From an uncultured Brevibacterium sp. (GTDB lineage Bacteria; Actinomycetota; Actinomycetes; Actinomycetales; Brevibacteriaceae): a stretch of DNA of 5,660 bases. Of the stretch, positions 1-5,660 are shown piece after piece. The notes under the pieces are model-generated. The model worked only from the letters and a program-made list of their open reading frames with translations, made no database searches and was not told the DNA's origin. The DNA is taken from positions 1 to 5,660 of the forward strand of contig CABTZE010000133.1 of the NCBI GenBank assembly GCA_902489215.1, written 5' to 3'. Both the position numbers and the translations under genes were made by a program. Within the stretch, counting starts at the first letter, position 1. Each line of letters starts with the position of its first letter.

Positions 1-851
1 GCGCCGACGGAAATGACGTCGACACCTGTGGCAGCGATGTCGGCAATCGTGTTCAGGTTGACGCCGCCGCTGGCCTCCACAACGGCACGGCCGGCCACCT
101 GCTCAACCCCCTTGCGCAGCTGATCGGGGGTGAAGTTGTCGAGCATGATGGTGCCGATCCCAGCTGCAACCACCGGTTCGATCTGTTCGTGGCGGTCGAC
201 TTCCACCTCGACGTGCACGGTGTGGCCCAGTTCGGCAATGCCTGCGCGCAGTGCGTCCGTGAGCGCGTCTCCTTCACCCAGAAGCGACAAGTGATTGTCT
301 TTCAGCATCACGGCGTCCGACAGTCCGCGGCGATGATTGTGTCCACCACCGCAGCGCACGGCGTACCGCTCCAAGAAGCGCAGACCAGGGGTGGTTTTGC
401 GGGTGTCCGCAACCCGAACAGAGCCCTGCTTGCTTGAGCTGCGTGCAAAACCGCGCTGCGCCTCGTCAGTGAACTTCTTGGTGACAGCTGCGATTGCGCA
501 CATGCGCTGCAGCAGGTTCAGCCCCAGGCGCTCGCCCAGCAGCACCGCGCGTGCCGGTCCGGACATGCGGATCAGGTGGTCGCCGGCCGTGAATTCCTGC
601 CCGTCGGCAACCAGCACCTCGACTTCAACTTCTGCAGTCCTGCTTTCTTCGGCGGCAGCCGCCATGACTTCGGCGAACACTCCGCCATCGGCCATCACAC
701 CGGGCTCGCGGGCCGACACAACGCCCGTGAAGAGAGCAGACTCGGGAATGAACGTCTGTGCCGTGATATCGCCGGCCGGGGCGTCCTCAACAAAGGAGCG
801 CTCAATGAGGTTTCGCAGCTCGAGGCGGCTGATAGCGGGAGTGCTTGTCAT
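1..851 (-). CDS. nadC: Nicotinate-nucleotide pyrophosphorylase (quinolinate phosphoribosyltransferase), 3' end cut by window edge
   Basis: NadC is a cytosolic enzyme that converts quinolinate and PRPP to nicotinate mononucleotide, CO2 and pyrophosphate in de novo NAD synthesis. The reverse strand reads open from ATG at 851-849 to base 1, giving 283 codons. The family is usually about 280-290 residues, so only a short C-terminal tail is missing. Visible motifs, in order: LLGERLGLNLLQRM (about 104-117), DTRKTTPGLR (149-158) with its Arg/Lys pair for phosphate binding, GGGHNHRRGL (168-177), KDNH (184-187), VEVEVD (214-219), IMLDN (235-239), EASGGV (259-264) and GVDVISVG (276-283). These are the conserved barrel-strand motifs of the family. 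A GAAAGGA ribosome binding site at 859-865 sits 7 bases before the ATG. The gene is transcribed away from prpD. In many actinobacteria nadC follows nadA/nadB, but here it starts at a divergent junction, so it has its own promoter or leads an operon to the left. Confidence 0.95.
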   Translation of the reverse strand, partial: MTSTPAISRLELRNLIERSFVEDAPAGDITAQTFIPESALFTGVVSAREPGVMADGGVFAEVMAAAAEESRTAEVEVEVLVADGQEFTAGDHLIRMSGPARAVLLGERLGLNLLQRMCAIAAVTKKFTDEAQRGFARSSSKQGSVRVADTRKTTPGLRFLERYAVRCGGGHNHRRGLSDAVMLKDNHLSLLGEGDALTDALRAGIAELGHTVHVEVEVDRHEQIEPVVAAGIGTIMLDNFTPDQLRKGVEQVAGRAVVEASGGVNLNTIADIAATGVDVISVG

Positions 852-989
852 TTCGGCATCCTTTCGACGCTGGCTGGCCGCTGACTGCGGGAGGCTGTTT
901 AGCTGAACACAGGCAGACTACGGGATCCGCGCCGAGCTTGGGATTTGACGGGGCCGGGAAGTGAGACCTGGATCAAAGAATGTGGCCGG

Positions 990-1020
990 TTGCACAGTGC
1001 GTTGTCGGTCACGCTAGACT
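990..1020 (+). promoter_or_regulatory. Possible sigma-70-type promoter for prpDBC
   Basis: A TAGACT hexamer (1015-1020) fits an actinobacterial -10 box (TANNNT). TTGCAC (990-995) could be the -35 box, with a long 19-base spacer. Transcription would then start near 1027, inside the 18-base palindrome that follows immediately. The -10 is reasonable and the -35 is weak, so the call rests mainly on position and on the neighbouring operator-like palindrome. Confidence 0.4.
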
Positions 1021-1038
1021 TATCTTGATATCAAGATA
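1021..1038. promoter_or_regulatory. Perfect 18-base palindrome, likely repressor operator
   Basis: TATCTTGATATCAAGATA is exactly its own reverse complement. It is AT-rich inside GC-rich surroundings and directly follows the candidate -10 box, about 60 bases upstream of the prpD start codon. A gapless palindrome of this size is typical of a homodimeric winged-helix or similar repressor site (inference). Its place at the expected transcription start suggests that binding would block prpDBC transcription. It lies about 170 bases upstream of nadC, so control of nadC is less likely. I do not recognise it as a documented PrpR site, and no regulator gene is in the window. Confidence 0.65.
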
Positions 1039-1043
1039 CTTTC

Positions 1044-1084
1044 GGGGTGCGCACCCCCGCGCACCTTCGCGACCATGGTCGACC
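1044..1084 (+). other. Palindrome-rich 5' leader of prpD
   Basis: Between the operator and the prpD ribosome binding site lie several self-complementary elements: GGGGTGCGCACCCC (1044-1057), GGTGCGC (1046-1052) which can alternatively pair with GCGCACC (1059-1065), GACCATGGTC (1071-1080) and GGTCGACC (1077-1084). The leader mRNA could therefore fold in more than one way just upstream of the Shine-Dalgarno. There is no clear riboswitch fold and no obvious leader peptide. In GC-rich DNA short palindromes arise often, so a function is not established. Confidence 0.35.
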
Positions 1085-1085
1085 C

Positions 1086-1092
1086 AGAGGAG
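1086..1092 (+). promoter_or_regulatory. Ribosome binding site that fixes the prpD start
   Basis: AGAGGAG lies 5 bases before ATG 1098. The reading frame is open further upstream to a GTG at 1047, but that GTG lies in the palindromic leader, has no Shine-Dalgarno and would add 17 residues unlike the family. The ATG at 1098 is therefore preferred. Confidence 0.8.
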
Positions 1093-1097
1093 CACCC

Positions 1098-2594
1098 ATG
1101 ATCAATCACGAAGTACGCACGTACAAGAGCTCAGAAAAGCTGGCACACGAAGACCAGCTCGCCTACAAGATGGCCGAAGTCGCCGTCGACCCGGTTCCGG
1201 TCGACGCTGATGTCCAGGACATGGTCATCAACCGCGTCATCGACAATGCCGCCGTTGCCGCCGCATCGGTCCACCGCAAGGCCCCCACCTCGGCACGCGA
1301 ACAGGCCATGCCGCACAAGCTGGCCCCCGGTGCCAACATCTTCGGCCTGGCCACCGACTACCGCGTGTCCCCCGAATGGGCTGCATGGGCAAACGGTGTT
1401 GCAGTCCGCGAACTCGACTTCCACGACACCTTCCTCGCGAAGGAGTACTCGCACCCCGGTGACAACATCCCGGCTGTCCTCGCAGTCGCCCAGCACAAGG
1501 GCATCGGCGGCAAGGACCTCATCAACGGCGTTGCCACTGCATACGAAATGCAGGTCGACCTGGTCAAGGGCATCTGCCTGCATGAACACAAGATCGACCA
1601 CGTGGCACACCTCGGTGTCGCTTCGGCAGCCGGCATCGGCGCAATGCTCCACCTGGACAAGGAAGTCATCTTCCAGGCCATCGGCCAGGCACTCCACGTG
1701 ACCACGGCAACCCGCCAGTCGCGCAAGGGCGAAATCTCGTCCTGGAAGGCACACGCTCCCGCATTCGCAGCCAAGATGGCAATTGAATCGGTTGACCGCG
1801 CAATGCGCGGCGAAGGTGCTCCGAACCCCATCTACGAAGGCGAAGACGGCTTCATCGCCTGGATCCTGTCCGGTCCGGAGGCCCGCTACGCCGTGCCGCT
1901 GCCGGGCAAGGGCGAAAGCAAGCGCGCCATCATGGACACCTACACCAAGGAACACTCCGCCGAATACCAGGCGCAGGCGCTCATCGACCTCGCTCGCAAG
2001 ATGGGCAAGCAGATCGACGACTTCTCGAAGATCAAGAAGATCACGATCCACACCTCGCACCACACCCACTACGTGATCGGAACGGGTGCGAACGACCCGC
2101 AGAAGATGGACCCGAAGGCTTCGCGCGAAACCCTCGACCACTCGATCATGTACATCTTCGCCGTCGCCATGGAAGACCAGGGCTGGCACCACAACGACTC
2201 CTACGCACCGGAGCGCGCAGCTCGCCCCGAAACGGTCGAACTGTGGCACAAGATCGAAACCCGCGAAGACCCCGAGTGGACCCGCCGCTACCACTCGACC
2301 GACCCGGACGAAATGGCCTTCGGCGGTCGCGTGGAAATCGAATTCGAAGACGGCACCACCATGGTCGACGAACTCGCTGTCGCAGACGCTCACCCCAACG
2401 GTGCACGTCCGTTCGAGCGCGCTGACTACATCAAGAAGTTCCACACGCTTGCCGACGGCATCGTGTCGGACTCCGAACAGAAGCGCTTCATCGACCTGGC
2501 TGAAAACCTCGCCGACCTCGACGGCAAGGCAATCGGCGAACTGTCGTTCGTCGTCGACGGCCTTGAGAAGACCACCACATCGGGCATCTTCTGA
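1098..2594 (+). CDS. prpD: 2-methylcitrate dehydratase (MmgE/PrpD family)
   Basis: PrpD is cytosolic and dehydrates 2-methylcitrate to 2-methylaconitate, the second step of the methylcitrate cycle. The 498-residue product runs from MINHEVRTYKS to TTTSGIF and matches the usual length of about 480-500 for the family. The large helical N-terminal MmgE/PrpD domain includes NGVAVRELDFHDTF (99-112) and EYSHPGDNIPAVLA (116-129), the family signature of conserved Asp and His residues. It continues through DHVAHLGVASAAGIG (167-181) and RKGEISSWKAHAPAFAAKMA (209-228). The smaller C-terminal domain carries DHSIMYIFAVAMEDQ (347-361) and an AFGGRVEIEFEDGT strand region (407-420). It is the first gene of prpDBC. 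All lysines I checked use AAG and glutamate is mostly GAA, suggesting good expression. It is iron-sulfur independent, unlike AcnD. In some bacteria PrpD homologues also act on citrate, so side activity is possible. Identity is very likely. Confidence 0.95.
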   Translation: MINHEVRTYKSSEKLAHEDQLAYKMAEVAVDPVPVDADVQDMVINRVIDNAAVAAASVHRKAPTSAREQAMPHKLAPGANIFGLATDYRVSPEWAAWANGVAVRELDFHDTFLAKEYSHPGDNIPAVLAVAQHKGIGGKDLINGVATAYEMQVDLVKGICLHEHKIDHVAHLGVASAAGIGAMLHLDKEVIFQAIGQALHVTTATRQSRKGEISSWKAHAPAFAAKMAIESVDRAMRGEGAPNPIYEGEDGFIAWILSGPEARYAVPLPGKGESKRAIMDTYTKEHSAEYQAQALIDLARKMGKQIDDFSKIKKITIHTSHHTHYVIGTGANDPQKMDPKASRETLDHSIMYIFAVAMEDQGWHHNDSYAPERAARPETVELWHKIETREDPEWTRRYHSTDPDEMAFGGRVEIEFEDGTTMVDELAVADAHPNGARPFERADYIKKFHTLADGIVSDSEQKRFIDLAENLADLDGKAIGELSFVVDGLEKTTTSGIF

Positions 2595-2616
2595 TCTCTG
2601 ATCGCAGATGACGTGT

Positions 2617-2646
2617 GCCTGCCGCGTCCACACGGACGCGGCAGGC
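2617..2646 (+). terminator. Intercistronic hairpin between prpD and prpB (attenuator or mRNA-processing element)
   Basis: A perfect 13-bp GC-rich stem pairs 2617-2629 with 2634-2646 around an ACAC loop, and it can be lengthened by wobble pairs to about 2613-2650. It starts 22 bases after the prpD stop. No run of T follows, and prpB continues on the same strand 40 bases later with no clear promoter between. It is therefore more likely a partial terminator, or a stabilising or cleavage element setting the prpD to prpBC ratio, than a full stop. The structure is seen directly and the role is inferred. Confidence 0.7.
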
Positions 2647-2673
2647 GCGTACCGAAGCCCACTGGAAACAAGC

Positions 2674-2680
2674 AGAAGGG
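2674..2680 (+). promoter_or_regulatory. Ribosome binding site that fixes the prpB start
   Basis: AGAAGGG lies 6 bases before ATG 2687. The frame is open back to a GTG at 2615, but that extension would translate through the 13-bp hairpin, has no Shine-Dalgarno and gives an arginine-rich tail not expected of the family. ATG 2687 yields a normal-length protein. Confidence 0.8.
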
Positions 2681-2686
2681 AAACAC

Positions 2687-3592
2687 ATGCTTGGAGCAAC
2701 CACTCCGGCACACAAGCGCCGCGAAGAGTTCCGTCGGCTGCTGGCCGGAGACAAAATCGTTCAGTTCCCCGGAGCCATCAACCCGATCAACGCTCAGATC
2801 ATCGAGCAGGAAGGCTTCGAAGGCGTTTACATCTCCGGCGGTGCTTTCTCCGCTGACCAGGGCCTGCCCGACATCGGTCTGACCACGCTGACGGAAGTCG
2901 CCGACCACGGTCGCGCCATTTCACGCGTGACCAATCTGCCCACCTTCATCGACGCCGACACCGGCTGGGGCGAAGCCATGAACGTCGCCCGCACGGTGCA
3001 GGAAATGGAAGACGCCGGAATTGCCGGCATGCACCTGGAAGACCAGGTCAACCCCAAGCGCTGCGGCCACCTGGACGGCAAAGAGATCGTCAGCACGGAG
3101 GAAATGGTCAAGCGCATCTCCGCTGCAGTGCGCGGCCGCCGCGACGAGAACTTCGTCCTGTGCGCCCGCACGGACGCCCGCGCGGGTGAAGGCCTCGACG
3201 CCGCAATCGACCGCGCCAAGGCCTACATCGATGCCGGTGCCGACCTCATCTTCCCCGAAGCTATGCGCGACCTCGGTGAATTCGAAAAGTTCGCCAAGGC
3301 CGTCGACGCCCCGATCCTGGCCAACATGACCGAGTTCGGCAAGAGCGAGCTGTTCACCACGCAGCAGCTCGAATCGGCCGGCGTGAAACTCGTCATCTAC
3401 CCCGTCACCACGCTGCGCCTTGCAATGGGCGCCATCAAGCGCGGCCTGCAGGTCATCCGCAAGGAAGGCACGCAGGAAAGCCTCGTCAGCACCATGCAGA
3501 CCCGTGCTGACCTCTACGAAACGATTGACTACTCGGCGTACAACGAGTTCGACGCCCACGTCTTCAACTTCTCACAGGAGGGTCACCAGTGA
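2687..3592 (+). CDS. prpB: 2-methylisocitrate lyase (isocitrate lyase/PEP mutase superfamily)
   Basis: PrpB cleaves 2-methylisocitrate into pyruvate and succinate, the last step of the methylcitrate cycle, in the cytosol with Mg2+. The 301-residue product is a single TIM-barrel domain close to the usual size of about 295-305. The catalytic loop KRCGH is at 124-128, with Cys126 as the expected general acid/base. Other expected active-site residues are present: GVYISGG (46-52), Asp62 in GLPDIG, metal-binding Asp89 and Asp91 in DADTGWGE, Glu118 in HLEDQ, Arg161 in ARTDA, Glu191 in FPE, and NMTEFGKS (213-220). The spacing matches my recollection of E. coli PrpB, with a constant small offset. The short length and the YISGG segment favour methylisocitrate lyase over isocitrate lyase, which is longer (over 400 residues). 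It is the middle gene of prpDBC, and its stop overlaps the prpC start by four bases. Confidence 0.95.
   Translation: MLGATTPAHKRREEFRRLLAGDKIVQFPGAINPINAQIIEQEGFEGVYISGGAFSADQGLPDIGLTTLTEVADHGRAISRVTNLPTFIDADTGWGEAMNVARTVQEMEDAGIAGMHLEDQVNPKRCGHLDGKEIVSTEEMVKRISAAVRGRRDENFVLCARTDARAGEGLDAAIDRAKAYIDAGADLIFPEAMRDLGEFEKFAKAVDAPILANMTEFGKSELFTTQQLESAGVKLVIYPVTTLRLAMGAIKRGLQVIRKEGTQESLVSTMQTRADLYETIDYSAYNEFDAHVFNFSQEGHQ
3576..3582 (+). promoter_or_regulatory. Strong Shine-Dalgarno for prpC inside the prpB 3' end
   Basis: AGGAGGG lies 6 bases upstream of the GTG start at 3589 and within the last codons of prpB. It is the strongest ribosome binding site in the window and may offset the weaker GTG start. 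It supports the overlapping start at 3589. Confidence 0.85.
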
Positions 3593-4710
3593 CCGAACAG
3601 GAAATCAAGAAGGGCCTGGCCGGTGTTGTCGTCGACACCACCGAAATCTCGAAGGTCGTTCAGGAAACCAACTCGCTGACCTACCGCGGCTACCCCGTGC
3701 AGGAACTCGCCGCCAACTGCAGCTTTGAGGAAGTCGCCTACCTCATCTGGAACGGCGAACTGCCCAACGCTGAACAGCTCGCTGAGTTCACCAAGCGCGA
3801 ACGCAGCCAGCGCGACATCGACCCCAAGCTGGTCGACCTGATCCTGGGTCTGCCGAAGGACACCCACCCCATGCACGTGGTGCAGACCGCGGTGGCCTAC
3901 CTCGGCGCCGTCGACCCGCAGGCTGAAGACAACAGCCCGGAAGCCGACCGTGCAAAGGCCGAGCGTCTCTACGCTCAGCTGCCGACCGTTGTAGCCATCG
4001 ACCACCGTCGTCGCCACGGACTCGACCCGATCGCGCCGAAGGAAGACCTGACCTACGCGGAGAACTTCTTCCACATGGTCTTCGGCGAAGTTCCGGCGAA
4101 GGAAGTTGTTCGCTGCTTCGATATTTCGCTCATCCTCTACGCCGAGCACTCCTTCAACGCTTCGACCTTCACCGCTCGCGTCATCACATCGACGACCTCC
4201 GACATGCACTCCTCGGTCGCCGGTGCAATCGGCGCGCTCAAGGGTGCTCTGCACGGCGGCGCAAATGAAGCCGTCATGGCGACCCTGGCTGAAGTCGGAA
4301 CGGCTGACAAGGCCAAGGAGTACATCGACAACGCTCTTGCCAACAAGCAGAAGATCATGGGCTTCGGCCACCGCGTGTACAAGAACGGCGATTCGCGCGT
4401 TCCCACCATGCGCGCAGCGTTCGAAGACATGGTCAAGGTCAAGGGTGCGAACGAACTTCTGGACCTCTACAACACGTTCGAAGAAGAGTTCGTGTCCCGC
4501 AAGGGCATCTACCCGAACCTCGACTACCCGTCGGGTCCGGCCTACCACCTGATGGGCTTCGACACCGAACAGTTCACGCCCATCTTCGTCATGGCCCGCA
4601 TCACCGGTTGGACGGCGCACATCATGGAGCAGACCGCCAACAACGCTCTGATCCGCCCGCTGTCGGCCTACTCGGGCTACGACCAGCGCGAGGTTCCCAC
4701 CGACCGCTGA
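3589..4710 (+). CDS. prpC: 2-methylcitrate synthase (citrate synthase family)
   Basis: PrpC condenses propionyl-CoA with oxaloacetate to 2-methylcitrate and CoA, the entry step of the cycle, in the cytosol. The 373-residue product is typical of short type-II-like PrpC/citrate synthases. The N-terminus KGLAGVVVDTTEISKV (7-22) and SLTYRGYPVQEL (29-40) match the family. The catalytic triad is intact: His222 in LHGGANE, His261 in GFGHRVYKNGDSR and Asp312 in NLDYPSG. The stretch from AEHSFNAS (185-192) to SSVAGAIGALKGA (208-220) is the conserved large-domain core. GTG at 3589 overlaps the prpB stop (GTGA), indicating translational coupling. Members of this group often keep some citrate synthase activity, and sequence alone does not exclude that. 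The assignment to methylcitrate synthase comes mostly from its position beside prpD and prpB. Confidence 0.94.
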   Translation: MTEQEIKKGLAGVVVDTTEISKVVQETNSLTYRGYPVQELAANCSFEEVAYLIWNGELPNAEQLAEFTKRERSQRDIDPKLVDLILGLPKDTHPMHVVQTAVAYLGAVDPQAEDNSPEADRAKAERLYAQLPTVVAIDHRRRHGLDPIAPKEDLTYAENFFHMVFGEVPAKEVVRCFDISLILYAEHSFNASTFTARVITSTTSDMHSSVAGAIGALKGALHGGANEAVMATLAEVGTADKAKEYIDNALANKQKIMGFGHRVYKNGDSRVPTMRAAFEDMVKVKGANELLDLYNTFEEEFVSRKGIYPNLDYPSGPAYHLMGFDTEQFTPIFVMARITGWTAHIMEQTANNALIRPLSAYSGYDQREVPTDR

Positions 4711-4721
4711 TCCAAGCAGCA

Positions 4722-4764
4722 CACCCGAGGCGGAGTCCGGCTTTCCTGGGCTCCGCCTCGGGTG
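4722..4764 (+). terminator. Rho-independent-like terminator after prpDBC
   Basis: A perfect 14-bp stem pairs CACCCGAGGCGGAG (4722-4735) with CTCCGCCTCGGGTG (4751-4764). The 15-base apex can itself pair further (4736-4740 with 4746-4750, including wobbles), leaving a 5-base loop. It starts 11 bases after the prpC stop. There is no T-tract after it, as is common for actinobacterial terminators. It likely ends or reduces transcription of the prp operon before the crotonase gene. Confidence 0.75.
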
Positions 4765-4813
4765 CATATCGGCACCTCCCGCACACACAGAACTGGCCAA
4801 ACAGAGGAGAGAG

Positions 4814-5605
4814 ATGACCGGTCAGCAGTCCATCCCCGCAGACGTTCCCCTGGTGGACGGCTTCGAATACGGTGTCGAAGACGGCATTGCCACACTCACG
4901 ATCTCCCGCCCGGAGAAGCGCAACGCGCTGTCGCGCGAAATGTGGTTGGCGCTGCCGGAGATCCTCCCGGCAATCGACGCCGATCCGAACGTGTCGGTTC
5001 TCATCATCACCGGCGCCGGCGGCCACTTTTCGGCAGGTTCGGACATCAACGACCTCAATGTGCCGCTGCACGAATTCTGGAACACCAACGCAAATGCCGA
5101 GGCCGCAATCGAGAAGGTCGACATCCCGACGATTGCCGCGATTGAGGGCAACTGCGTCGGCGGCGGTACGGAAATCGCTGCCGCGTGCGATGTGCGGATC
5201 GCCAAACCCGGTTCGATCTACGGTGTGACCGCAGGTCGGCTGGGACTCGTCTACCCGCCCGGACCCACGCGCAGGCTCGCGTCTGTTCTGGGGGAGTCCT
5301 TCGCCCGCTACATCCTGCTGACGGCAGACATCGTCGACTTCGACCGGATGAACAACCTGGGCTTCTTCCACGAAGTCTCCGACGACCCGCTGGCCACGGC
5401 AGTTGAGAAGGCCAAGACGATTGCGGGCCGGTCGGCTCTGTCGCAGACCGCGGCCAAGCGCTTCCTGCGCGGTGAAGACCTCACTGCTGCAGAGGGCGGT
5501 TGGCTGGCTGAAAGCTACTCCTCTGAGATCAGCAGGGGGCAGGAAGCGTTCTTCGAGCGCCGCCGTCCAGATTTCAGCATCAGCAGGACAGACTTCCCCG
5601 ACTGA
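4814..5605 (+). CDS. Enoyl-CoA hydratase/isomerase (crotonase) family protein, substrate unknown
   Basis: This cytosolic crotonase-fold protein of 263 residues has the normal length of the family. These enzymes bind acyl-CoA thioesters and carry out hydration, isomerisation, decarboxylation or related chemistry through an oxyanion hole. The N-terminal strand GIATLTISRPEKRNALS (24-40) is typical. HFSAGSDI (71-78) and GNCVGGGTE (112-120) are the two oxyanion-hole segments, and AAACDVRIA (122-130) follows. Glu120 corresponds to the first catalytic Glu of rat mitochondrial hydratase (Glu144). The second (Glu164) aligns with Ala140 in YGVTAGRLGLVYP, so classical syn-hydration is doubtful. The start ATG is preceded by AGAGGAG (4803-4809). 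The gene lies 103 bases after prpC, beyond the terminator hairpin, with no convincing promoter of its own, so it may be expressed by read-through. A role in a route that makes propionyl-CoA is suggested by position only. Confidence 0.85.
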   Translation: MTGQQSIPADVPLVDGFEYGVEDGIATLTISRPEKRNALSREMWLALPEILPAIDADPNVSVLIITGAGGHFSAGSDINDLNVPLHEFWNTNANAEAAIEKVDIPTIAAIEGNCVGGGTEIAAACDVRIAKPGSIYGVTAGRLGLVYPPGPTRRLASVLGESFARYILLTADIVDFDRMNNLGFFHEVSDDPLATAVEKAKTIAGRSALSQTAAKRFLRGEDLTAAEGGWLAESYSSEISRGQEAFFERRRPDFSISRTDFPD

Positions 5606-5660
5606 TCCGACGGCCGAGTGTGGCTGCCAGCGGCGCGGCTCCAGCGGCCGGTCGCCCACA

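Noticed and set aside
337..906. A 189-codon plus-strand frame over nadC
   Set aside because: It is antisense to nadC, whose conserved motifs are unambiguous. The frame is Ser/Arg/Ala-rich with no Shine-Dalgarno.
1047..1097. Upstream in-frame GTG that would lengthen PrpD by 17 residues
   Set aside because: There is no ribosome binding site, the extension would encode the palindromic leader, and ATG 1098 has a good AGAGGAG at correct spacing.
2615..2686. Upstream in-frame GTG that would lengthen PrpB by 24 residues
   Set aside because: It would translate the 13-bp hairpin and lacks a Shine-Dalgarno. ATG 2687 has AGAAGGG and gives normal family length.
1131..2711. A 526-codon open frame on the minus strand opposite prpD
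   Set aside because: It mirrors prpD almost end to end. The extreme third-position G/C bias of prpD leaves the antisense frame free of stops. The translation is Val/Asp/Gly-rich with no recognisable domain, while prpD has clear family motifs.
3583..4800. A 405-codon open frame on the minus strand opposite prpC
   Set aside because: It is the same codon-bias shadow effect. It runs through the terminator hairpin and shows no family motif, whereas prpC has an intact catalytic triad.
5608..5654. Imperfect inverted repeat after the crotonase stop (CGAC..GGCCG with CGGCC..GTCG) and a CCAGCGGC direct repeat
   Set aside because: The pairing is only about 9 bp with a bulge and a 28-base loop, and the repeats are short in GC-rich DNA at the window edge. 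It is too weak to call a terminator without the following sequence.
4622..5659. A long minus-strand open frame opposite the crotonase gene and the prpC end
   Set aside because: It covers two confident plus-strand features, has low-complexity Arg/Gly-rich content and no recognisable domain. It is a shadow frame.

Overview
The window looks like chromosomal DNA from a high-GC Gram-positive bacterium (Actinomycetota). I infer this from the strong G/C preference at third codon positions, the purine-rich Shine-Dalgarno sites, the gene order prpD-prpB-prpC, and proteins of actinobacterial type (a 498-aa PrpD, a PrpC with an IDHRRRHGLDPIAP-type segment). I cannot name the genus.

Layout. Positions 1-851 (minus strand) hold nadC, quinolinate phosphoribosyltransferase of NAD biosynthesis. 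Only its last few residues are cut off by the left edge. A 246-base divergent intergenic region (852-1097) follows. It contains a perfect 18-base palindrome at 1021-1038, just after a plausible -10 box, and then a GC-rich leader full of smaller palindromes. Positions 1098-4710 (plus strand) hold prpD, prpB and prpC, the core of the 2-methylcitrate cycle. A perfect 13-bp hairpin separates prpD from prpB, while prpB and prpC overlap in a GTGA junction. A 14-bp terminator-like hairpin (4722-4764) closes the operon. Positions 4814-5605 (plus strand) hold an enoyl-CoA hydratase/isomerase (crotonase) family gene with its own ribosome binding site. The last 55 bases contain no gene I can support.

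How the genes work together. PrpC joins propionyl-CoA and oxaloacetate into 2-methylcitrate, and PrpD dehydrates it to 2-methylaconitate. An aconitase encoded elsewhere is expected to rehydrate that to 2-methylisocitrate, which PrpB splits into pyruvate and succinate. The pathway detoxifies and uses propionyl-CoA from propionate, odd-chain fatty acids, branched amino acids or sterol side chains. The crotonase could act in an acyl-CoA route that feeds propionyl-CoA, but that is only positional inference. No propionyl-CoA synthetase, AcnD/PrpF pair or transcriptional regulator is in the window.

Overall this is mostly an ordinary metabolic region. The points most worth a second look are the operator-like palindrome, the prpD/prpB hairpin and the crotonase that lacks one of the two classical catalytic glutamates. 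I see no sign of a novel defence, mobile or RNA-based system.
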